Made by a program: the position numbers and the translations under genes
The notes under the pieces: generated by a model
The model's input: only the letters and a program-made list of their open reading frames with translations
Told to the model about the DNA's origin: nothing
The model's database searches: none
NCBI GenBank assembly: GCA_023406965.1
Contig: JAEXTI010000229.1
Span: 1 to 6,822, forward strand
Reading direction: 5' to 3'
From: Chloroflexota bacterium
GTDB taxonomy: Bacteria > Chloroflexota > Anaerolineae > Anaerolineales > Anaerolineaceae
Length of the DNA: 6,822 nt
In this document: positions 1 to 6,659 of the stretch, one piece after another
How positions within the stretch are numbered: position 1 is the first letter of the stretch
Layout: each line of letters starts with the position of its first letter

Positions 1-213
1 ATCGGGCGGGCCCGCCCCCCCCACTTTTCCAGATTTCTGACCCTCTGCCAACCCAGTAGACCTGTGACGCAAATAGAGATTTGCCGCGAGAGAGTAGGGA
101 AGAGGTATATGGGACGCCAAAATCTTGGTCTCAGTAATTCAGGACGGAAACTGATGTTTTTTATTAAGAACAATCATCCTGACTTTACTTGACTCTTAAA
201 GAATTGAGCTTTG
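1..213. other. Non-coding leader upstream of the first membrane-protein gene
   Basis: No convincing coding frame is visible on either strand. The stretch opens with a GC palindrome (4-17) and an 8-C run, then becomes mixed and finally AT-rich toward the gene start. A TTGACT hexamer at 189-194 resembles a -35 box, but a 17-base spacer would put the -10 on the start codon, so it cannot drive this gene in the usual way. TATTAA at 162-167 is a weak -10 candidate with only a poor -35 (TTCAGG, 138-143). I therefore do not assign a promoter. What lies to the left of the window is unknown. Confidence 0.5.
4..17. repeat. 14-bp perfect GC palindrome followed by a C-run
   Basis: GGGCGGGCCCGCCC reads the same on both strands and is followed without a break by more Cs (the C-run spans 15-22). 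It could be the remnant of a terminator stem of a gene to the left, a protein-binding dyad, or chance in GC-rich DNA. There is no T-tract directly after it, only CACTTTTCC. Its role is not assigned. Confidence 0.4.
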
Positions 214-1812
214 ATGAATATCTCTTCTATTACAGACCAACCTCAAAATCGCAACCACTCCAATGATTTCAGGATAGACCCTAAGGGTCTAAGAAGACCC
301 TTAGGGTCTCTGTTGCTTATTTTATTGTTCGTGCTGGCCTATGCGCAGGCGCCACTGTTTACCTCGAACCAGAACCAGTATTTCTTACACGGTATGGCGC
401 GGGCGGGGATGGGTTCGCTGGCCTCGGACTGGCTGGTGAGCACGCTGGACCCCACACCGGTCTTCAGTTTCCTAATCTACTTGATCTTTTCAATCACCCG
501 CTGGAAAGAAATCTTTTACCTGCTCTACGCCGCCTTGATGGGCGTGTACCTGTTCAGCCTGCTGGGTATCCTCGATCACGTCTTCCATTTGCGCGCCTCG
601 CGCGGGCGTTTTCTGTTGACCGTCACCGCGCTCACTGCCCTGCACTCGGCGGCGCTACGCTTCCTCCTGGCCCGCGGACTGAACCCAACCTGGATCTTCC
701 TCTTCGACGGCGGGCTGGCCGGACAGCGCTTGCTGGGCACGGTCTTCCAGCCCAGCGCTTTCGGCGTGTTCTTACTGCTATCCATTTACCTGTTTCTTAA
801 GAACCACCGCGTTTGGGCCATTCTTAGCGCCGTTCTGGCTGCCACCGTACACCCCACCTATCTGCTGGCCGCGGGGCTGCTCACCGCCGGGTATCTGCTG
901 GTGACAGGAATGCAAGAGCGCCGCTGGAAGCAAGCCGCCGGGCTGGCTGTGCTGGCGCTGGTGGCTGTGGCCCCGGTGGTGGGATATGTTTATGGCAGCT
1001 TTGCCCAGGCTGCCCAGCCCGAAGCCGCGCAGATGGCCGCCGAAGCGCGCCGCATTTTGGTTGATTTCCGCATTCCCCACCACGCCCAGATTAAAACGTG
1101 GTTCGACTTCAGTTCGGTGATCAAGCTGGGGCTGGTGGCTGCCGCGCTGGTGGTTATCCGCAAGCAGCGCGCGCTGTTCACGGTGCTGCTTACCGTGACG
1201 TTGGCCTCTGCCGCGTTGACCCTGGCGCAGTGGTTCATCCAGGACAACACCCTGGCCTTGCTCTTTCCCTGGCGGCCCAGCGCTTTGCTGGTGCCTCTGG
1301 CCACGGCCCTGCTCAGCGGAGCACTGGCGGCGCGCTTGCCGCAGCGGTGGGTTTCCATCCAATGGCTGCCCGCGGCTTGCCTGAGCGCTCTCTTGCTGCT
1401 TGCGCTAGCGGGAATCCTCTACTCAGCCAATGACTTCCGCCAGAAAGCCACTGCCCCCGACCGGGCCATGCTGGATTGGGTGGCGCAAAACAGCAGCGCT
1501 GAAGACATCTACCTGGTGCCGGTCAAGATGGAAAACTTCCGTCTCGAAACGCTGCGCCCTGTGTATGTGGATTTCATGTCCATCCCCTATGCTGGGCCGG
1601 ACGTGTTGACCTGGTATGGGCGGGTGCTTTCTACGGACCGTTTTTATACCGAGCAGCCCTGCCAGGAAGTGATCGACTACGTCTATGACGGCGATGTCAC
1701 CCACATCATCATGCAAAGGGACCGGCCATTCGAATGCCAGTTCCTGAGCCTGATATATCAGGATGATGCCTACGCCGTCTATAGGATTAATTACCGCACG
1801 GAAAAGGATTAG
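214..1812 (+). CDS. Polytopic membrane protein of unknown function, GT-C-like architecture
   Basis: This 532-residue protein begins at ATG 214; a TTG directly before it is also in frame, but ATG is preferred. The Shine-Dalgarno is weak. A hydrophilic N-terminus of about 30 residues precedes roughly ten hydrophobic segments (approximately 32-46, 80-95, 99-120, 134-152, 176-196, 200-230, 239-260, 302-345, 355-373, 383-404). A soluble C-terminal domain of about 125 residues follows. The first loop carries NQNQYFLHG, then SDWLVSTLDPTPVFS (71-85), a pattern I associate with uncharacterised bacterial membrane proteins (perhaps the DUF6798 type; from memory). The soluble tail starts with AMLDWVAQNSSAEDIYLVP and includes PVYVDF, resembling the tails of GT-C glycosyltransferase-like proteins. 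No catalytic Asp motif can be assigned with confidence. It stands alone on the plus strand, and its stop overlaps the recO stop. Function unknown; an envelope glycosylation role is only an inference. Confidence 0.85.
   Translation: MNISSITDQPQNRNHSNDFRIDPKGLRRPLGSLLLILLFVLAYAQAPLFTSNQNQYFLHGMARAGMGSLASDWLVSTLDPTPVFSFLIYLIFSITRWKEIFYLLYAALMGVYLFSLLGILDHVFHLRASRGRFLLTVTALTALHSAALRFLLARGLNPTWIFLFDGGLAGQRLLGTVFQPSAFGVFLLLSIYLFLKNHRVWAILSAVLAATVHPTYLLAAGLLTAGYLLVTGMQERRWKQAAGLAVLALVAVAPVVGYVYGSFAQAAQPEAAQMAAEARRILVDFRIPHHAQIKTWFDFSSVIKLGLVAAALVVIRKQRALFTVLLTVTLASAALTLAQWFIQDNTLALLFPWRPSALLVPLATALLSGALAARLPQRWVSIQWLPAACLSALLLLALAGILYSANDFRQKATAPDRAMLDWVAQNSSAEDIYLVPVKMENFRLETLRPVYVDFMSIPYAGPDVLTWYGRVLSTDRFYTEQPCQEVIDYVYDGDVTHIIMQRDRPFECQFLSLIYQDDAYAVYRINYRTEKD
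276..309. repeat. Doubled palindrome inside codons 21-32 of the membrane-protein gene
   Basis: AGACCCTAAGGGTCT (276-290) and AGACCCTTAGGGTCT (295-309) are perfect reverse complements, separated by the 4-base loop AAGA. Each arm is itself a 7-bp palindrome around a single central base, so the same site occurs twice, 19 bases apart, differing only at the centre. The repeat can form one 15-bp hairpin or two small ones. It encodes part of the basic, hydrophilic segment just before the first membrane helix (RIDPKGLRRPLGS). The structure is seen directly; its role (inserted repeat element, operator pair, or mRNA hairpin limiting translation) is not known. Confidence 0.85.
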
Positions 1813-2603
1813 CCTTCGGCGGGTTTTCCCCCGGCTTTATATTGGTTGTGGCGCACCTCGTGCAAAAAGTGGGGCGAATTCATGCGCCGCTCCAGCAGGT
1901 AGGTGATGAAGTAATTGAGCAGCGACTCCATCTCGGCGCGCTCTGTGCCACTGGGGTTGGCGCGCTCGGCGACCTTGAATGTGCTGCGCTGCAAATGACG
2001 CAAGAACTTCAGCGCGCCTACTGTAATCGGACGAGCCGCCGGGAATCGATCGGCGCAGCGCGGGCAAATCACCCCGCCCATCAAGGAATCAAAGTACTGG
2101 TCTTCGGCCTGCACCGCCGCGCCACATTCCACGCAGCGGAACAACTCTGGGCGAAAACCTACCAGGTCAAGCAGGTGGATTTCATAATAGCGCACCGCAA
2201 TGAAGGGGTCGGGCAAGGATGAAACGCGCTCCAACGTATCCACCAGCAACTGGTAGAGCATGGGGTTGGAGCCTTCGTCATAGGTGAAGCGGTCGATCAG
2301 CTCGATCACGTACGTGGCATAAGCCACGCGCAGCAGATCTTCACGCAGGGGCAGGTAGGCTTCCACGGTCTCGGCCTGGGTGATGATCCAAAAATCCCGC
2401 CCATGCGCGGCCTGAACCTTGACGCGGGTGAAGGGCTGCAAGTGTCCCGCCTTGCGGGAGAGCAGTTTGCGCACGCCCTTGGCCACGGCGCGCAGCTTGC
2501 CCGTCTCGCGGGTGAACAGCACCAGCAGGCGGTCGGCCTCACCCCACTCACTGTGGCGCAGGACAACCGCCTCCACCGTCATCGAGTGGATGGTCTTGGG
2601 CAT
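1809..2603 (-). CDS. recO: DNA repair protein RecO
   Basis: RecO acts in the RecFOR pathway: it binds DNA and SSB, anneals complementary strands and, with RecR, loads RecA at gaps. The 264-residue length fits the family. The N-terminal OB-fold region shows the family opening, here VEAVVLRHSEWGEADRLLVLF (10-30), followed by TGKLRAVAKGVRK. A helical middle part contains ELIDRFTYDE. A four-cysteine zinc-finger element has C157-x2-C160 and C180-x2-C183, present in many but not all RecO proteins. The start at 2603 lies 2 bases after the cdd stop, consistent with translational coupling; a second in-frame Met at residue 8 (MTVEAVVLR) is an alternative start. This is the last gene of the minus-strand operon, and its stop overlaps that of the convergent membrane-protein gene, leaving no room for a dedicated terminator. 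Confidence 0.95.
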   Translation of the reverse strand: MPKTIHSMTVEAVVLRHSEWGEADRLLVLFTRETGKLRAVAKGVRKLLSRKAGHLQPFTRVKVQAAHGRDFWIITQAETVEAYLPLREDLLRVAYATYVIELIDRFTYDEGSNPMLYQLLVDTLERVSSLPDPFIAVRYYEIHLLDLVGFRPELFRCVECGAAVQAEDQYFDSLMGGVICPRCADRFPAARPITVGALKFLRHLQRSTFKVAERANPSGTERAEMESLLNYFITYLLERRMNSPHFLHEVRHNQYKAGGKPAEG

Positions 2604-2605
2604 CC

Positions 2606-3016
2606 CTACGCCCCAGGCAAATCGCGCCCGGTAAAGGCCCCCGGCAGCAAGCCGATGACGGTCGTTTCCAGCGCAATGCGCCCGGTCTCATCCGCAATGA
2701 TCACCAGGGTGTCCAGGCCGAATTCGGCCATCACCTGGCGGCAAGAACCGCAGGGCGTACCCCCGTTGGAGGTGACCACGGCAATGGCTACAAACTCGCG
2801 CTCGCCTTCCGAGACTGCCTTGAAAATCGCCACCCGTTCGGCGCAGATTGTATCGGGATAGGCGGAGTTTTCGATGTTGACTCCATCATAGAATTTTCCC
2901 GAAGCGGTCAGAACGGCCGCTCCCACTGCGTAGTGGGAATAGGGCACGTAAGCCCAGCGCCGGGCCTGGGCGGCCATTTCTACCAGTTGTTTTCGTTGAT
3001 CCTCATTCAGCTTCAT
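2606..3016 (-). CDS. cdd: Cytidine deaminase
   Basis: Cytidine deaminase hydrolyses cytidine or deoxycytidine to uridine or deoxyuridine plus ammonia in pyrimidine salvage, in the cytosol. The 136-residue protein matches the short, homotetrameric, zinc-dependent class. Visible motifs are the substrate loop NIEN (47-50), C58-A-E60 (zinc ligand and catalytic Glu) and PCGSC (88-92, zinc ligands C89 and C92). The C-terminal LLPGAF (123-128) is also typical. A longer in-frame reading from 3058 adds 14 residues that the family lacks. The ATG at 3014-3016 is preferred because a strong Shine-Dalgarno lies 6 bases before it and the protein then starts like its relatives (MKLNEDQ). The start overlaps the end of the upstream CBS-domain gene by 14 bases, and recO follows after 2 bases. 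Confidence 0.95.
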   Translation of the reverse strand: MKLNEDQRKQLVEMAAQARRWAYVPYSHYAVGAAVLTASGKFYDGVNIENSAYPDTICAERVAIFKAVSEGEREFVAIAVVTSNGGTPCGSCRQVMAEFGLDTLVIIADETGRIALETTVIGLLPGAFTGRDLPGA

Positions 3017-4271
3017 CTTTTGCCTCCTCGGTCGATTGAGTCTGCGAGCGGCTGGCACGCACCTTGCGAATGCGCCGGCCGCTGACTTGCTCCACCGTAA
3101 GCTGTAAGCCGTCCACTTCCACCGACTCGGGCCCGTTGGGAACGTGCCCCAGCAGGCCGTAGATCAACCCGCCCAGCGTATCGGCAATATCCTTGTCGAT
3201 GTGGCTGCCCATGACCTCGTTGAAATCATCCAGGTCGGTACGACCCAGGAAGACGTACTCATCCGGCCCAATCTGTTGGTAGGGCTGTTCCTCGGCCTGA
3301 TCGAATTCGTCCTGAATTTCACCAACAATTTCTTCGACGATATCTTCCAGGGTCACCAGCCCCGCCACGCCACCATACTCATCGACCACAATGGCCATGT
3401 GCACCCGGCGCAACTGCATTTCACTCAGCAGGTCATCCACCTTCTTGGCTTCCGGCACAAAATAGGCCGGGCGCAGCATTCCGCGCAGCGCAGAAAGGCT
3501 TTGCCCCTCCAGGCGGGCGCGCAGCAAATCCTTAGCATACAGCAGACCCACGATGTTATCCACCGTGTCCTCATATACCGGCACGCGCGAGTGTCCCGAC
3601 CCTGTCAATGCCTGGGCGGCTTCTTCCAGGGGGGTATTGATCTCCAGGGCCTGCAAGTCGATGCGCGGCACCATAATCTCCCGGGCCAGGGTGTCCCCGA
3701 AGTGGAAGATCGAATAGATCATCTCTCGCTCGCCCTTTTCCAGGCTGCCCTCAGCCTGGCCCGCTTCCACCCAGTTGCGCAGTTCATACTCCGTGACCGG
3801 GCTGAAGCGCTGACGCAGCATGTCCGGCGACCCCAGGATCAGGGTCAGGCCGGCAGAAAGCGGGCTGAAGACAATATCCACCGCCCTGGCCAGCGGGGCA
3901 AAACGCAGGGCCCACTTTTCGGCATGGGGCAAAATGACCCCTTCCATCAGGTATTCCAACACCACCAACAGCAGGGCCGCCAGGGCCATCATCCCCAAGG
4001 CCAGTCCCACCCGGCCCGGCCAAATTTGCAACAGGCCCCAGGCGGTGAGCCCCGCCAGGACAAAATGGCTGATAACCAAACCCAGGCGCAGGGTGGTACG
4101 GATGCGGTAATTGGCCAGCAAGGTCATGGCCCGCTCCACCTCTTCCGGCTGGTTCTCAGCCAGGTCCATCAGCAGCGGCAGGCGCGCGTTGAGCAAGCTG
4201 GCGCGCATGACGGCCAGCAGCAAATCTAGCAGCAGGAAAACAACTACGAACAACCAGTGAAGTTCACTCAC
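3003..4271 (-). CDS. HlyC/CorC (CNNM) family membrane protein with CBS pair
   Basis: This 422-residue protein has the order of the CorC/CNNM family, linked to Mg2+ transport or efflux: an N-terminal membrane (DUF21) region, two CBS domains and a CorC_HlyC domain. Hydrophobic segments lie at about 5-22, 63-83 and 87-108, with an amphipathic stretch near 125-147. CBS1 begins near REIMVPRIDL (197-206). CBS2 ends in the very typical VDEYGGVAGLVTLEDIVEEIVGEI (296-319). The C-terminal domain (about 332-405) includes DTLGGLIYGLLG. The tail is charged and probably disordered. The membrane part is divergent: where relatives have an SGSE-type motif after the first helix, this protein reads LLAVMRASLL. 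Transport activity is thus uncertain. The start is GTG, preceded by GAGGG, and overlaps the glmU stop by 8 bases; the stop overlaps the cdd start by 14 bases. Confidence 0.9.
   Translation of the reverse strand: MSELHWLFVVVFLLLDLLLAVMRASLLNARLPLLMDLAENQPEEVERAMTLLANYRIRTTLRLGLVISHFVLAGLTAWGLLQIWPGRVGLALGMMALAALLLVVLEYLMEGVILPHAEKWALRFAPLARAVDIVFSPLSAGLTLILGSPDMLRQRFSPVTEYELRNWVEAGQAEGSLEKGEREMIYSIFHFGDTLAREIMVPRIDLQALEINTPLEEAAQALTGSGHSRVPVYEDTVDNIVGLLYAKDLLRARLEGQSLSALRGMLRPAYFVPEAKKVDDLLSEMQLRRVHMAIVVDEYGGVAGLVTLEDIVEEIVGEIQDEFDQAEEQPYQQIGPDEYVFLGRTDLDDFNEVMGSHIDKDIADTLGGLIYGLLGHVPNGPESVEVDGLQLTVEQVSGRRIRKVRASRSQTQSTEEAKDEAE
3023..3029 (-). promoter_or_regulatory. Strong ribosome binding site of cdd
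   Basis: On the minus strand GAGGAGG lies 6 bases before ATG 3016, inside the last codons of the upstream gene. It decides the cdd start against the longer in-frame alternative at 3058. Confidence 0.8.
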
Positions 4272-5622
4272 CGCCCTCTTCTACTTTCTTCTGGAAAGGC
4301 CGCGCCGGCACGCCCACCACCACGCCGTCATCCGGCACATCGTGGGTGACCACCGAACCGGCCCCGGTTTTGGCCCGGTTGCCGATTTTCAGCGGCGCGA
4401 CCAACATGCTGTCGCTGCCGATGAAGGCGTTGTCGCCAATTTCCGTCTTGTGCTTATGCACCCCGTCATAATTGCAGGTGATCGTGCCTGCCCCAATATT
4501 GACCTTCGCGCCGATCTGCGCGTCGCCGATATACGAGAAATGCCCCATCTGCGTGCCTGGGCCCAGATACGAGCCCTTGACCTCGCCGAAGTTGCCCATC
4601 TTGACGCCCTTGGCCAGGTGGGCGCCGGGGCGCAGGTGACAGAAGGGCCCCATGCGCACTTCGTCTTCGAGTAGCGAGCTTTCGATGTACGAAGCCAGCA
4701 CGCGGCAGGAATTGCCGATTTGAGAGGACTCGATGATGGTATCTGGGCCGAGATAGCAGTTCTCGCCAATGACCGTCTTGCCGCGCAGGTAGGTATTGGG
4801 CCAGACGATTGTGTCCTGTCCCAGGGTCACATCCGCCTCGATGAACGTGGTGGCCGGGTCGACGATGGTGACCCCCGCCAGCATCCATTGCTCATTGATG
4901 CGCTTGCGCAGAATGGCCTCGGCCTCGGCCAAATGCACGCGGGTGTTAATGCCCACCGCCTCGGTGGGGTCATCGGTACACACGGCTCGCACCTGTAAAC
5001 CGTCATTGACCGCAATCTCCACCAGGTCGGTCAGATAGTACTCGCCCTTGGGCGAGACCTGGATGCGATGCAGGGCGGGCCACAGCCATTCGGCGCGGAA
5101 GCAAAACACGCTGGCGTTCAGCTCGCGAATGGCCAACTGCTGGGGGTTGGCGACCGCCTCTTCGACAATGGCGCGCACGGTGCCGTCGGCGTTGCGCACC
5201 ACCCGGCCAAAGCCGTGCGGGTCGTCCAGCACCACCGTGAGCATGGAGATGGGACCAGGGTTATCCTTTTGCAGTTCTACCAGACGGGCAATGGTCTGCG
5301 GCTTGAGCAGGGGCATGTCGGCATAGGTGACCAGCACCAGATCGCCCTGCCCGGCAGCCAACTCCTCGGCAGCCATGATGGCATGCCCGGTGCCCAACTG
5401 GGGCTGCTGGACGGCAAAGCGGGCAGCAGTTCCCACCGCTTGGCGGACGGCATCCTCGCCAAAGCCGACCACCACCACGGGGGGCTCCTCGGTCACCGCC
5501 GCCACATTGCGCAGAGCGTGCATGACCAGGGGCTGCCCGGCCAGAGGGTGCAGCATTTTGGGAGTTTTGGAGCGCATGCGCGTTCCGTGCCCGGCGGCGA
5601 GGATTACGGGGATCAGCTTCAT
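4264..5622 (-). CDS. glmU: Bifunctional GlmU: GlcN-1-P acetyltransferase / GlcNAc-1-P uridyltransferase
   Basis: GlmU performs the last two steps to UDP-GlcNAc, the precursor of peptidoglycan and other envelope glycans: acetyl-CoA-dependent acetylation of glucosamine-1-phosphate, then UMP transfer from UTP. At 452 residues it is full length (E. coli 456). The N-terminal pyrophosphorylase domain (about 1-230) has LAAGHGTRMRSKTPK (8-22), QLGTGHA (75-81), the metal-binding Asp in YADMPLL (D102), GEYYLTD (193-199) and GINTR with N226. The C-terminal left-handed beta helix (about 250-440) consists of hexapeptide repeats and has RPGAHL (R331), K349, the catalytic His in GHFSYIGD (H361) and NYDG (384-387). 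The active-site residues I can place are all present. It is the first gene of the minus-strand operon, has AGGAGAG 5 bases before ATG, and its stop overlaps the next start. Confidence 0.97.
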   Translation of the reverse strand: MKLIPVILAAGHGTRMRSKTPKMLHPLAGQPLVMHALRNVAAVTEEPPVVVVGFGEDAVRQAVGTAARFAVQQPQLGTGHAIMAAEELAAGQGDLVLVTYADMPLLKPQTIARLVELQKDNPGPISMLTVVLDDPHGFGRVVRNADGTVRAIVEEAVANPQQLAIRELNASVFCFRAEWLWPALHRIQVSPKGEYYLTDLVEIAVNDGLQVRAVCTDDPTEAVGINTRVHLAEAEAILRKRINEQWMLAGVTIVDPATTFIEADVTLGQDTIVWPNTYLRGKTVIGENCYLGPDTIIESSQIGNSCRVLASYIESSLLEDEVRMGPFCHLRPGAHLAKGVKMGNFGEVKGSYLGPGTQMGHFSYIGDAQIGAKVNIGAGTITCNYDGVHKHKTEIGDNAFIGSDSMLVAPLKIGNRAKTGAGSVVTHDVPDDGVVVGVPARPFQKKVEEGGE

Positions 5623-5627
5623 ATATT

Positions 5628-5634
5628 CTCTCCT
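5628..5634 (-). promoter_or_regulatory. Ribosome binding site of glmU
   Basis: AGGAGAG on the minus strand lies 5 bases before ATG 5622, supporting this start. Confidence 0.7.
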
Positions 5635-5657
5635 ATCCCTTCTTCAAGGGTTTAATT

Positions 5658-5663
5658 ATTATA
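5658..5663 (-). promoter_or_regulatory. Candidate -10 box for the glmU-corC-cdd-recO operon
   Basis: A consensus TATAAT is read on the minus strand 35 bases before the glmU ATG, which would give a leader of about 28 bases. No good -35 is seen at 16-18 bases (the hexamer at 17 bases is TCATCC), so the promoter would need an activator or the match is accidental. The AT-rich island TTAATTATTATA in otherwise GC-rich surroundings favours a real promoter. Confidence 0.5.
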
Positions 5664-5720
5664 CTTGCAAAGCGCAAAGCGGATGAACAAGCCGCCTGCG
5701 GCGGCAGTCGACGGTTAATC

Positions 5721-5761
5721 AAAGACACAAAGGAAAATTTTGCGTTTTCCTTTGTGTCTTT
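5721..5761. terminator. 17-bp perfect inverted repeat, probable terminator between tRNA-Gln and glmU
   Basis: AAAGACACAAAGGAAAA (5721-5737) and TTTTCCTTTGTGTCTTT (5745-5761) are exact reverse complements around a 7-base loop. The hairpin begins 49 bases downstream of the tRNA-Gln 3' end on the minus strand, where a terminator would be expected, and ahead of the glmU promoter. The run of T after the stem is short on both strands (CTTTGATTAA on the minus, CTTTTGG on the plus), so it is not a classical strong terminator. It may instead be a dispersed intergenic repeat. The dyad is certain; its role is inferred. Confidence 0.55.
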
Positions 5762-5809
5762 TGGTTGTGCATACGTTCAATCGTCTTTCATACGCTTTGA
5801 GTGGTCTAG

Positions 5810-5880
5810 CTGGGGCACCTGGATTCGAACCAAGATCCACAGATCCAAAGTCTGGTGTGCTGCCATTGCACCATGCCCCA
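5810..5880 (-). tRNA. tRNA-Gln(TTG)
   Basis: The minus strand folds into a complete 71-base cloverleaf. The acceptor stem is TGGGGCA/TGCCCCA (7 bp). The D arm is GTGC/GCAC, and the anticodon loop CTTTGGA carries anticodon TTG. The T arm is CTTGG/CCAGG with loop TTCGAAT, and the discriminator base is G73, as usual for glutamine tRNAs. The anticodon stem (CCAGA/TCTGT) has an outer C-T mismatch. CCA is not encoded: the bases after G73 read CTA, so the tail must be added by nucleotidyltransferase. It decodes CAA, and CAG by wobble. No second tRNA is seen nearby. Confidence 0.95.
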
Positions 5881-5965
5881 CCGAAAACTCAAAAACCACT
5901 TATTGAGTTGGACACTAAAAAGTAGTTTGTTGTTCCGACGTATTTTAACACACTTTTCCAACTGT

Positions 5966-6005
5966 AGCAGTGGTAACATGCCATTTAGGGTAGGCTACCA
6001 CTGCT
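5966..6005. repeat. 10-bp inverted repeat with 20-base spacer
   Basis: AGCAGTGGTA (5966-5975) is the exact reverse complement of TACCACTGCT (5996-6005). One further C-G pair lies inside after a mismatch, and G-T wobbles are possible outside. No T-tract follows on either strand, so it is not a simple terminator. It could be an operator for a dimeric regulator, an end of a small degenerate mobile element, or an RNA hairpin. The role is unknown. Confidence 0.5.
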
Positions 6006-6053
6006 GTGTTCACGTTATCGAAAGCATACTAAACAGGTGGGGTGTGCCTGCAT

Positions 6054-6095
6054 GAAAGAAAAGCCTCTTAGAATGTCACTGTGAAGCTTCTAGGC
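6054..6095 (-). terminator. Candidate terminator after the AT-rich gene
   Basis: On the minus strand GCCTAGAA (6095-6088) pairs with TTCTAAGAGGC (6073-6063) through a three-base bulge. The loop contains the small dyad TCACAGTGA, and TTTTCTTTC follows immediately. It starts about 20 bases after the stop codon of the gene ending at 6114. The stem is imperfect, so this is a modest call. Confidence 0.4.
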
Positions 6096-6113
6096 GGATT
6101 GTAGAGGGGGTGT

Positions 6114-6659
6114 TTAGCTATTTAACAGATGCTTAATAAATTCTATAAGCTTCGATTTTAACAACTTCCCGTTTGTCACTATTCCTAATTTCTCCCCTAA
6201 ATAAAAAGTTGAGTTTAACGCAATGAACCCTGTTGCCAATAGAAGTAGGAAAATGATAAGTTCAATAAAAATCGAAGAATCTGGTTGGTTTAAGTAAGTT
6301 ATAAATAGATACAAACTAAGAAAAAATAATGACGATATGGAAAGAATGCTAATTTTATACTGAGAGCTAGTGAAAGTGTCTATGGGATTAAGAGCTGAGT
6401 ACCTGTAATACCAACCTTCACCCCCCGCAATCGGATGAAATGTAAGTGGGTGATTACTGAAGAAGTAGATGCTAATTCTTTCTTCCTTATATTTCTGGAT
6501 TGCATTTAGGAAAGGTCTAGAAACTTTTACAGAGAACTCACTGTAATCATCATAATCTGTTTTGCTTTCTATATCCACCTCTACTTTTTCTAGCCTATCC
6601 GTCCAACTTACTTCTAGAAAAGTATCTTTCACTCTTGTCTCTACCATTATTTTAGCCAA
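6114..6659 (-). CDS. Hypothetical two-helix membrane protein, 5' end probably lost to an IS
   Basis: I do not recognise this family. The frame gives 181 residues from a TTG at 6659 (MAKIMVETRVKDTF), with an ATG five codons in. Neither has a Shine-Dalgarno, and the same frame stays open upstream through DGTSDIRDF to the IS boundary near 6697 and into the element, ending at a stop at 6765-6767. The native start was therefore probably upstream and has been removed. A soluble N-terminal region (1-100) rich in charged and aromatic residues is followed by two membrane helices (about 103-123 and 129-153) and a short basic tail. Codon use is AT-rich, unlike the glmU operon, which suggests acquisition from elsewhere. 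No catalytic motif is visible. A candidate terminator follows the stop. It may be a non-functional remnant. Confidence 0.6.
   Translation of the reverse strand: MAKIMVETRVKDTFLEVSWTDRLEKVEVDIESKTDYDDYSEFSVKVSRPFLNAIQKYKEERISIYFFSNHPLTFHPIAGGEGWYYRYSALNPIDTFTSSQYKISILSISSLFFLSLYLFITYLNQPDSSIFIELIIFLLLLATGFIALNSTFYLGEKLGIVTNGKLLKSKLIEFIKHLLNS

Larger units (their letters stand above)
5881..6113. other. AT-rich spacer upstream of tRNA-Gln
   Basis: I see no credible gene in this stretch. It should hold the minus-strand tRNA promoter; TAAAAT at 5942-5947 is a possible -10 (about 60 bases before the tRNA 5' end) without a clear -35. A small dyad ACTCAA (5887-5892) / TTGAGT (5903-5908) lies in the tRNA leader. 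The larger dyad at 5966-6005 and the candidate terminator at 6054-6095 are listed separately. The change in base composition from the glmU side is marked. Confidence 0.4.

Noticed and set aside
189..194. TTGACT as the -35 box of the first gene
   Set aside because: The matching -10 would fall on the start codon, leaving no leader and no consensus.
778..1362. Minus-strand open frames opposite the membrane-protein gene
   Set aside because: Low-complexity Gln/Arg/His/Gly-rich reading opposite a gene with clear membrane segments; a frame shadow.
3017..3058. Longer cdd start at 3058, adding 14 residues
   Set aside because: The extra residues are absent from the family, and a strong Shine-Dalgarno supports ATG 3016.
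3144..4229. Long plus-strand open frame (about 360 codons) opposite the CorC-like gene
   Set aside because: It lies antisense to a gene with clear domains, is rich in Gln, His and Arg as expected for the reverse of GC-rich coding DNA, and has no motif or ribosome binding site.
5810..5880. tRNA-Gln as an integrase attachment site
   Set aside because: No integrase and no repeated tRNA 3' fragment are visible, and the AT-rich block lies on the 5' side of the tRNA.
5740..6055. Plus-strand open frames across the tRNA and spacer
   Set aside because: They cover the reverse of the tRNA-Gln gene and an AT-rich spacer, with no protein-like features.
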